Below are positions 58,073 to 64,000 of a stretch of 64,000 nt of DNA, in pieces. This DNA is from Nitratireductor sp. (GTDB lineage: Bacteria; Pseudomonadota; Alphaproteobacteria; Rhizobiales; Rhizobiaceae), in the NCBI RefSeq assembly GCF_017794765.1, contig NZ_CP051236.1:2595987-2659986 (forward strand), given 5' to 3'. The translations under genes and the position numbers were made by a program. Numbering within the stretch: the first letter of the stretch is position 1; every line of letters starts with the position of its first letter. The notes beneath the pieces were generated by a model that saw only the letters and a list, made by a program, of their open reading frames with translations, had not been told where the DNA came from and did no database searches.

Positions 58073-58441
58073 CTAGAGCACTTCCGGCGCGAGTGAAATG
58101 ATTTTCATGTGGTTTTTGGCGCGAAGCTCGCGCGGAACCGGTCCGAAAATACGCGTGCCAACGGGCTCTTTCTTGTTGTCGACGAGAACGGCTGCGTTCT
58201 TGTCGAAACGGATGACGCTGCCGTCAGCGCGGCGAATATCCTTCGCCGTACGCACAACAACCGCCTTCATCACGTCGCCCTTCTTCACGCGGCCGCGCGG
58301 GATCGCCTCTTTCACGGAGACGACAATGATGTCGCCCACGGAGGCATACTTCCGCTTCGAACCGCCAAGCACCTTGATGCACATGACACGACGGGCGCCG
58401 GAATTATCCGCCACATCGAGGTTTGTTTGCATCTGAATCAT
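58073..58441 (-). CDS. rplN: 50S ribosomal protein L14
   Basis: A 122-residue L14 with [65 protein letters not shown] and the C-terminal [24 protein letters not shown]. It forms an intersubunit bridge. It is the first gene of the spc section, 65 bases after rpsQ. Confidence 0.98.
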   Translation of the reverse strand: MIQMQTNLDVADNSGARRVMCIKVLGGSKRKYASVGDIIVVSVKEAIPRGRVKKGDVMKAVVVRTAKDIRRADGSVIRFDKNAAVLVDNKKEPVGTRIFGPVPRELRAKNHMKIISLAPEVL

Positions 58442-58506
58442 GACTGGCCGCCTTCTCGTTCAATGGAAAGCGGTTCAGATACTCCGCTTTCCGGCAATTT
58501 CAATGT

Positions 58507-58749
58507 TTATTGTGCCTGGGCGTCTTTAAGGACGACCCAATTCTTGTCCTTCGAAATCGGCGCGGTCTCCTGAATCATGACCACATCGCCGACCTTGCAC
58601 GCATTCTCTTCGTCATGCGCCTTGTACTTCTTGGACATACGCACCGTCTTTTTCATCATCGGATGGGTAAAGCGACGCTCGACGCGGACGACAACAGTCT
58701 TGTCGTTCTTGTCGCTCACCACGGTGCCCTGCAAAACGCGCTTTGGCAT
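58507..58749 (-). CDS. rpsQ: 30S ribosomal protein S17
   Basis: An 80-residue S17 with [73 protein letters not shown]. It is an OB-fold 16S rRNA-binding assembly protein. It is the last gene of the S10 section. Confidence 0.98.
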   Translation of the reverse strand: MPKRVLQGTVVSDKNDKTVVVRVERRFTHPMMKKTVRMSKKYKAHDEENACKVGDVVMIQETAPISKDKNWVVLKDAQAQ

Positions 58750-58760
58750 GTTCGCTGTCC

Positions 58761-58961
58761 TCAGGCCTTGCTGCCGGCCGACTTCTCGGCCGCGATTGTC
58801 TTGATGCGCGCAATATCCCTACGGATTTCTTTCACGCGCGCGGTTTTTTCGAGCTGTCCGGTCGCTTTCTGGAAGCGGAGGTTGAACTGCTCTTTCTTGA
58901 GTTTTGTCAGCTCGTCAGTGAGCTGGTCCGGCGTCATCGCCCTGACATCAACAGCCTTCAT
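58761..58961 (-). CDS. rpmC: 50S ribosomal protein L29
   Basis: A 66-residue L29, a helical hairpin at the tunnel exit: [48 protein letters not shown]. The start MKAVDVRAM fits homologues. It lies 14 bases after rplP. Confidence 0.98.
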   Translation of the reverse strand: MKAVDVRAMTPDQLTDELTKLKKEQFNLRFQKATGQLEKTARVKEIRRDIARIKTIAAEKSAGSKA

Positions 58962-58975
58962 AGCGTTCGCCTTTC

Positions 58976-59389
58976 CTACTCTGCAATACGCTGCACGAAG
59001 CGCGTCTTGACCGGCAGCTTTGCAGCGCCCAGACGCAGCGCTTCACGCGCAATGTCTGCACCAACGCCATCGATCTCAAACATGACGCGGCCGGGCTTAA
59101 CACGGCAGGCCCAATAGTCAACGGAGCCTTTGCCCTTACCCATACGAACCTCGGTCGGTTTCGAAGTGACCGGGAGGTCCGGGAAAATGCGGATCCAGAC
59201 GCGACCCTGACGCTTCATGTAGCGGGTGATCGCGCGGCGGGCCGCTTCAATCTGGCGCGCGGTAACGCGCTCCGGCTCGAGAGCCTTCAGACCGAAGGAC
59301 CCGAAGTTGAGTTCCGTGCCGCCCTTGGCAGCGCCGTGGATACGGCCCTTGAACTGCTTGCGGAACTTTGTGCGCTTTGGTTGCAGCAT
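58976..59389 (-). CDS. rplP: 50S ribosomal protein L16
   Basis: A 137-residue L16 with [93 protein letters not shown] in its core. It sits next to the aminoacyl-tRNA site. It lies 20 bases after rpsC. Confidence 0.98.
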   Translation of the reverse strand: MLQPKRTKFRKQFKGRIHGAAKGGTELNFGSFGLKALEPERVTARQIEAARRAITRYMKRQGRVWIRIFPDLPVTSKPTEVRMGKGKGSVDYWACRVKPGRVMFEIDGVGADIAREALRLGAAKLPVKTRFVQRIAE

Positions 59390-59409
59390 CGTTCTCTACT
59401 CCAAAATTC

Positions 59410-60117
59410 CTAAGCGTTCTCGCGACGCCGGTTGCTGCTACCGCCCTGGTCACCCTCGGTGGCACGGCGTTCGGAAGCCATCGGGTCATGTTCGAGGATC
59501 TCGCCTTTGAACACCCAGACTTTCACACCGCAAATGCCATAAGCGGTCTTTGCTTCGGCCGTGCCGTAGTCGACATCGGCGCGCAGCGTGTGCAGCGGAA
59601 CACGGCCCTCGCGGTACCATTCCATACGGGCGATTTCCGCACCGCCGAGACGACCCGCACAATTGATGCGGATACCCTCGGCACCGAGACGCATGGCCGA
59701 CTGAACGGCACGCTTCATGGCGCGGCGGAACGCAACGCGGCGCTCCAGCTGCTGAGCGATCGACTGAGCGATCAGTGTGGCATCGATCTCCGGCTTGCGG
59801 ACCTCGACGATGTTCAGATGCGTTTCCGCATTCGTCATCTGCGAGACCTTGCGGCGAAGCTTCTCGATGTCCGCACCCTTCTTGCCGATGATAAGGCCCG
59901 GACGCGCAGAGTGAATGGTCACGCGGCACTTCTTGTGGGGACGCTCGATCACGACCTTCGAGATGGCAGCCTGCTTGAGCTCCTTCTCGATATAGTTACG
60001 GATCTTGAAATCCTCGTGCAGAAGATCGCCGTATTCGCGATCATTGGCGTACCAACGAGAGTCCCACGTGCGGTTGATACCGAGACGGAACCCGATCGGA
60101 TTAATTTTCTGACCCAT
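59410..60117 (-). CDS. rpsC: 30S ribosomal protein S3
   Basis: A 235-residue S3 with a KH type II domain ([31 protein letters not shown], the GxxG-like GKKG loop) and the C-terminal domain [41 protein letters not shown]. It lines the mRNA entry channel. Its start shares one base with the rplV stop (TGATG). Confidence 0.98.
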   Translation of the reverse strand: MGQKINPIGFRLGINRTWDSRWYANDREYGDLLHEDFKIRNYIEKELKQAAISKVVIERPHKKCRVTIHSARPGLIIGKKGADIEKLRRKVSQMTNAETHLNIVEVRKPEIDATLIAQSIAQQLERRVAFRRAMKRAVQSAMRLGAEGIRINCAGRLGGAEIARMEWYREGRVPLHTLRADVDYGTAEAKTAYGICGVKVWVFKGEILEHDPMASERRATEGDQGGSSNRRRENA

Positions 60118-60506
60118 CAGGCGGCCTCCACTTTCTCTTCCACTTCACGCACGACAATCGTCAGATGCGAAAATGGCTTCTCGATGCGGCTGGCGCGGCC
60201 ACGGCCACGCGCATGGAACCGCTTCATCACGATCGACTTGCCGACATGGGCTTCGGCCACGACCAGCGCATCCACGTCCAGGTCGTGATTGTTTTCCGCA
60301 TTCGCAATTGCCGATTCCAGCGTCTTCTTGACAGTCTCGGCGATCCGCTTGCGCGAAAACTCCAGGTCGGCGAGCGCGGTCGCCACCTTCTTGCCGCGGA
60401 TCATCGCAGCAACGAGGTTCAGCTTCTGCGGGCTGACGCGGATCGTGCGCAATACGGCACGGGCCTCATTGTCAGCAAGCCTGCGCGGCGCTTTGGCCTT
60501 GCCCAT
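60117..60506 (-). CDS. rplV: 50S ribosomal protein L22
   Basis: A 129-residue L22 with the extended loop that lines the exit tunnel: [96 protein letters not shown]. It lies 2 bases after rpsS and runs directly into rpsC. Confidence 0.98.
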   Translation of the reverse strand: MGKAKAPRRLADNEARAVLRTIRVSPQKLNLVAAMIRGKKVATALADLEFSRKRIAETVKKTLESAIANAENNHDLDVDALVVAEAHVGKSIVMKRFHARGRGRASRIEKPFSHLTIVVREVEEKVEAA

Positions 60507-60508
60507 TG

Positions 60509-60787
60509 TTATTTCCTCTTTGCCTTCTTGTCCGCCCCATGGCCGTAATAGGTGCGGGTCGGAGCAAATTCACCAAACTTGTGACCGACCATCTCCTCGG
60601 AGACGGAAACGGGAATGTGTTTCTGGCCGTTGTAAACACCGAAGGTCAAACCCACGAACTGGGGCAGAATGGTGGAGCGACGGCTCCACATCTTGATGAC
60701 CTCGTTACGGCCGCTATCGCGCACCTTCTCGGCCTTCTTCAGAAGATAGCCGTCGACGAAGGGGCCTTTCCAGACTGAACGGGACAC
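60509..60787 (-). CDS. rpsS: 30S ribosomal protein S19
   Basis: A 92-residue S19 with [84 protein letters not shown]. It works with S13 in the 30S head. It lies 16 bases after rplB. Confidence 0.98.
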   Translation of the reverse strand: MSRSVWKGPFVDGYLLKKAEKVRDSGRNEVIKMWSRRSTILPQFVGLTFGVYNGQKHIPVSVSEEMVGHKFGEFAPTRTYYGHGADKKAKRK

Positions 60788-60803
60788 TTGCCGCTACCTT
60801 TCC

Positions 60804-61640
60804 TTAGCTCTTGCGCTTGTGGCGCGAGCGCATGATGAACTTGTCGGTCGACTTGTTCGACCGGGTCTTCATGCCCTTTGTGGGTTTGCCCCAGGGCGAC
60901 ACAGGGTGACGGCCACCGGAGGTACGGCCCTCACCACCACCATGGGGGTGATCGACCGGGTTCATGACGACACCGCGGTTGTGCGGGCGTTTGCCCATCC
61001 AGCGCTTACGACCGGCCTTGCCCAGGCTGACATTGCCATGGTCCGGGTTGGACACGGCGCCGACGGTTGCAAAGCAGCGACCAGAGACCAGGCGTTGTTC
61101 GCCCGAATTAAGGCGAAGGATCGCCATGCCCTGATCACGACCGACGAGCTGAACATAAGCGCCGGCAGAGCGTGCAATCTGTCCGCCCTTTTCGGGCTTC
61201 ATCTCGACGTTGTGCACGATCGTGCCGATCGGCATTGCCGAAAGAGGCATCGCATTGCCCGGCTTTACGTCGACCGCCTTGTCGCTGGCGATGATCTTGT
61301 CGCCGGCAGCCAGGCGCTGCGGAGCCAGAATATAAGACAGCTCGCCATCTTCGTAACGCACCAGCGCGATGAACGCGGTACGGTTCGGATCGTACTCGAT
61401 ACGCTCCACCGTCGCCGAGATATCAAGCTTACGACGCTTGAAGTCGATCAGACGATAAGTGCGCTTGTGACCGCCGCCCTGGAAACGAGCGGTGATGCGA
61501 CCCGTGTTGTTGCGGCCGCCCTTGCCCGTCAGACCCTGGGTCAGGCCCTTCACGGGCTTGCCCTTGTGAAGGCCGGAGCGGTCAACGATGACCAGCTGGC
61601 GCTGGCCTGGGGTTACCGGTTTAAACTTCTTCAGTGCCAT
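60804..61640 (-). CDS. rplB: 50S ribosomal protein L2
   Basis: A 278-residue L2, essential for subunit association and peptidyl transfer. [30 protein letters not shown] opens the protein, and the highly conserved [32 protein letters not shown] contains the key His of HPHGGG. It has the normal length for the family. Confidence 0.98.
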   Translation of the reverse strand: MALKKFKPVTPGQRQLVIVDRSGLHKGKPVKGLTQGLTGKGGRNNTGRITARFQGGGHKRTYRLIDFKRRKLDISATVERIEYDPNRTAFIALVRYEDGELSYILAPQRLAAGDKIIASDKAVDVKPGNAMPLSAMPIGTIVHNVEMKPEKGGQIARSAGAYVQLVGRDQGMAILRLNSGEQRLVSGRCFATVGAVSNPDHGNVSLGKAGRKRWMGKRPHNRGVVMNPVDHPHGGGEGRTSGGRHPVSPWGKPTKGMKTRSNKSTDKFIMRSRHKRKS

Positions 61641-61661
61641 TGTCTCTTCCTCGCCGCCCGA

Positions 61662-61955
61662 TTAGAGGCCAGTCGCGATGTCGATGGAATGACCTTCGGC
61701 CAGCGTGACGATCGCTTTCTTCACGTCGCTCTGGCGGCCAATCGTTCCGCGAAAACGCTTCACCTTGCCCTTGCGAACAAGCGTGTTGACACCGGTCACC
61801 TTGACGCCGAAGAGCGCCTCGACAGCAGCCTTGATTTCCGGCTTCGTCGCCTTGCGGTCCACATTGAAGACCACCTGGTTGTTTTCCGACGCCATTGTCG
61901 ATTTCTCGGTGATCGCCGGGCTGACGATCACGTCATAGTGGCGAAGCTCCGTCAT
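61662..61955 (-). CDS. rplW: 50S ribosomal protein L23
   Basis: A 97-residue L23 with [80 protein letters not shown]. It is the docking site for trigger factor and SRP at the tunnel exit. Its start overlaps the rplD stop by 4 bases (ATGA). Confidence 0.98.
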   Translation of the reverse strand: MTELRHYDVIVSPAITEKSTMASENNQVVFNVDRKATKPEIKAAVEALFGVKVTGVNTLVRKGKVKRFRGTIGRQSDVKKAIVTLAEGHSIDIATGL

Positions 61956-62572
61956 TTGAAACGCTCCTCAAGGGCCTCGACGGCGGCCTTGGAAAGGACC
62001 AGCGTGCCGCGGCGCAGAATGTCGTAAACATTGATGCCCTGCACCGGCAGAACGTCGATGTTGGCGATGTTTTGAGCAGCACGCTTGAAGCCGGCATCGA
62101 CTTCCGCGCCGCCGATCAGCAGAGCGTTGCTCAGGCCGAGCTTGGCGAAGCTCTCCACCAGGGACTTCGTCTTGCCGTCAGCGAGGGCCAGATCATCGAT
62201 AATGATAAGGCTGGAGTCCTTCACCTTGGCCGACAGAGCGTGCTTCAGACCGAGCGCACGGACCTTCTTGGGAAGATCGTGGCTATGGTCGCGAACGACC
62301 GGGCCATGAGCACGGCCACCGCCGCGGAACTGCGGTACACGAGCCGACGAGTGACGGGCGCGGCCCGTACCTTTCTGGCGGTACATCTTTGCACCGGTAC
62401 GCGCAATCTCGGAGCGTCCCTTGGTCTTGTGCGTGCCCTGCTGCTTCTTGGCGAGCTGCCAGCGCACGACGCGGTGCAGGATATCTTCGCGGGGATCAAG
62501 TCCGAAAATCTCGTCGGAGATCTTCAGCTTCCCGGCATCCTTGCCTGCGAGGGTCGTAACTTTAATGTCCAT
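61952..62572 (-). CDS. rplD: 50S ribosomal protein L4
   Basis: A 206-residue L4 with the tunnel loop [70 protein letters not shown]. In E. coli L4 autoregulates the S10 operon; the rpsJ leader here shows no obvious equivalent. Its start shares one base with the rplC stop (TAATG). Confidence 0.98.
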   Translation of the reverse strand: MDIKVTTLAGKDAGKLKISDEIFGLDPREDILHRVVRWQLAKKQQGTHKTKGRSEIARTGAKMYRQKGTGRARHSSARVPQFRGGGRAHGPVVRDHSHDLPKKVRALGLKHALSAKVKDSSLIIIDDLALADGKTKSLVESFAKLGLSNALLIGGAEVDAGFKRAAQNIANIDVLPVQGINVYDILRRGTLVLSKAAVEALEERFK

Positions 62573-63294
62573 TATTCAGCCCCCTCAGTGGCGGCAGCTT
62601 CTTCAGCCTTTGCAGCGCCATTGCTACGGATAGCGGCCGGCATCGGCACGTTGTCTGGCAGCGGAGCCTTGACGGCGTCGCGCACTGTAATCCAGGCGCC
62701 CTTGGAACCGGGAACGGCACCGCGAACGAGGATAAGACCGCGCTCGGTATCCGTGGACACGATTTCCAGGTTCTGCGTGGTCACGCGGTGCGCGCCCATG
62801 TGTCCGGCCATCTTCTTGCCCTTGAACACCTTGCCGGGATCCTGGCGCTGACCGGTTGAACCATGCGAGCGGTGCGAGACCGAGTTACCATGGGTTGCAC
62901 GGCCGCCACCGAAATTGTGACGCTTCATGACACCCTGGAAGCCCTTACCGATCGAGGTGCCCGTCACATCGACCTTCTGGCCGGGGACGAAATGCTCGAC
63001 CGTGATCTCTGCGCCGACATCCAGAAGGTTGTCGGGCGACACACGAAATTCGGCCACCTTGGCCTTCGGCTCGACGGAAGCGGTCGCGAAATGGCCGCGC
63101 AACGCTTTCGACGTGTTCTTCACCTTGGCCAGTCCAACGCCAAGCTGAACAGCCGTGTAGCCGTTCTTCTCCTCGGTACGCTGCGCAACGACCTGACAGT
63201 TCTCCATGCGCAGAACCGTCACGGGCACATGCTCGCCCGCTTCGTTGTAGACGCGTGTCATACCGATCTTTTGTGCGATAACACCTGAACGCAT
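62572..63294 (-). CDS. rplC: 50S ribosomal protein L3
   Basis: A 240-residue L3 starting [28 protein letters not shown]. The loop [24 protein letters not shown] carries the glutamine that is methylated by PrmB in other bacteria. The C-terminal tail ([30 protein letters not shown]) is a group-specific extension. I chose the ATG at 63294; the longer frame lacks L3 similarity. Confidence 0.98.
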   Translation of the reverse strand: MRSGVIAQKIGMTRVYNEAGEHVPVTVLRMENCQVVAQRTEEKNGYTAVQLGVGLAKVKNTSKALRGHFATASVEPKAKVAEFRVSPDNLLDVGAEITVEHFVPGQKVDVTGTSIGKGFQGVMKRHNFGGGRATHGNSVSHRSHGSTGQRQDPGKVFKGKKMAGHMGAHRVTTQNLEIVSTDTERGLILVRGAVPGSKGAWITVRDAVKAPLPDNVPMPAAIRSNGAAKAEEAAATEGAE

Positions 63295-63378
63295 CGGTTC
63301 GATTTCCTTTCGGGGTTCCCAGCCCCTCACCCGCTTTCACGGTCAGAGGCTCGGGTTCCTGACTTTTTGTCTTGCGCC

Positions 63379-63687
63379 CTAGAGCTTGATCTCGACATCC
63401 ACACCAGCAGCGAGGTCGAGCTTCATCAGCGCGTCGACCGTCTGCGGCGTCGGATCGACAATATCGAGCAGCCGCTTGTGGGTGCGCATCTCGAACTGCT
63501 CGCGGCTCTTCTTGTCGATATGAGGAGACCGGTTAACAGTAAACTTCTCGATGCGCGTGGGCAGCGGCACCGGGCCGCGCACGTTCGCGCCCGTGCGTTT
63601 TGCCGTAGACACGATTTCCCGCGTCGAGGCATCAAGAACGCGATGATCAAACGCCTTGAGGCGGATACGGATATTCTGTCCGTTCAT
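63379..63687 (-). CDS. rpsJ: 30S ribosomal protein S10
   Basis: A 102-residue S10 (NusE) with [102 protein letters not shown]. It also acts in antitermination with NusB. It is the first gene of the S10 section, 61 bases after tuf. A short CGCGG-GTAA-CCGCG hairpin lies in that gap at 63713-63726. Confidence 0.98.
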   Translation of the reverse strand: MNGQNIRIRLKAFDHRVLDASTREIVSTAKRTGANVRGPVPLPTRIEKFTVNRSPHIDKKSREQFEMRTHKRLLDIVDPTPQTVDALMKLDLAAGVDVEIKL

Positions 63688-63748
63688 GTGTCACTTCCTT
63701 GTTCCGCTGCGACGCGGGTAACCGCGCCGCGCCGGAAGGTTGCCGTTC

Positions 63749-64000
63749 TTACTCAGTGATCGATGCGACGATGCCGGCACCGACGGTGCGGCCGCCTTCA
63801 CGGATAGCGAAGCGCAGCTTCTCTTCCATGGCGATCGGCACGATCAGCTCGACGTCGACCGTCACATTGTCGCCCGGCATCACCATTTCCGTGCCTTCCG
63901 GAAGGTGAACGATGCCCGTCACGTCCGTCGTACGGAAGTAGAACTGCGGGCGGTAGTTCGTGAAGAACGGCGTATGACGGCCGCCCTCTTCCTTCGTCAG
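63749..64000 (-). CDS. tuf: elongation factor Tu (C-terminal part)
   Basis: The last 83 codons of EF-Tu, read on the minus strand and running off the end of the window. The translation ends [22 protein letters not shown], and upstream contains the domain 3 segments of EF-Tu ([21 protein letters not shown] and [22 protein letters not shown]). EF-Tu carries aminoacyl-tRNA to the ribosome. Its place before rpsJ fits the str-S10 arrangement of alphaproteobacteria; rpsL, rpsG and fusA should lie beyond the window. Confidence 0.97.
   Translation of the reverse strand: MTKEEGGRHTPFFTNYRPQFYFRTTDVTGIVHLPEGTEMVMPGDNVTVDVELIVPIAMEEKLRFAIREGGRTVGAGIVASITE

Noticed and set aside
63713..63726. Terminator between tuf and rpsJ
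   Set aside because: CGCGG-GTAA-CCGCG is only five pairs and lacks a T run; transcription from tuf into the S10 genes is likely to continue.

Overview
This window is chromosomal core DNA of an alphaproteobacterium. It is most likely a member of the Hyphomicrobiales (Rhizobiales), probably near the Mesorhizobium/Nitratireductor/Phyllobacteriaceae group. The evidence is mixed: high GC, rhizobial gene neighbourhoods (mfd-sdhE-recG; gyrA-coaD-ppi-ppi-queA-tgt; rplQ-degP-rarA-crcB-rluA), a rhizobial glycerol ABC uptake operon, an ATP12-family F1 assembly factor, a LexA box of the alphaproteobacterial direct-repeat type GTTC-N7-GTTC, and Ala in place of Ser at the quinolone position of GyrA. The genus is inference. 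I see no prophage, insertion sequence, CRISPR array or plasmid functions.

Layout. 1-12.1 kb: the tail of a peptide-type solute-binding protein, a DsbA/FrnE-like oxidoreductase, mfd, sdhE, recG, a DUF502 membrane protein, glmS, glmU and a CcdA-like protein. 12.3 kb: tRNA-Lys(UUU). 12.5-22.6 kb: a complete glycerol regulon on the minus strand, transcribed glpR-glpD-glpS-glpT-glpP-glpQ-glpU-glpV-glpK. It would import glycerol by an ABC system, phosphorylate it (GlpK), oxidise glycerol 3-phosphate (GlpD) and control the set through a DeoR repressor (GlpR), with candidate operators before glpR and between glpR and glpD. 22.7-27.1 kb: a DUF4864 protein, then a four-gene operon of circularly permuted ATP-grasp, alpha-E, transglutaminase and the Anbu proteasome-like peptidase. 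27.3-34.4 kb: tgt, queA, two cyclophilins, coaD, a tiny membrane ORF and gyrA.

34.5-43.2 kb: marC, lexA with its own SOS boxes, the bifunctional NAD(P)HX repair gene nnrDE, glnB-glnA behind a sigma-54-like promoter and ending in a strong terminator, an uncharacterised protein, a two-subunit sodium:solute symporter and a YggT-like protein. 43.2-49.2 kb: a minus-strand operon degP-like/rarA/crcB/rluA-like/eamA-like/atp12. 49.3-64 kb: the full tuf(partial)-S10-spc-alpha ribosomal superoperon on the minus strand, with secY, adk and rpoA but without rpsD or rpmJ.

The most interesting items are: (i) complementary loss of ATPase motifs in the glycerol ABC pair, with no LSGGQ in GlpT and no H-loop His in GlpS, which predicts one consensus and one degenerate ATP site; (ii) the Anbu/ATP-grasp/alpha-E/transglutaminase operon, a recurrent but functionally unresolved system; (iii) a Tgt that keeps only one of the three usual zinc cysteines; (iv) a heptamer-repeat long hairpin inside the ribosomal operon between rpsM and rpsK; (v) intercistronic hairpins in the glycerol operon.
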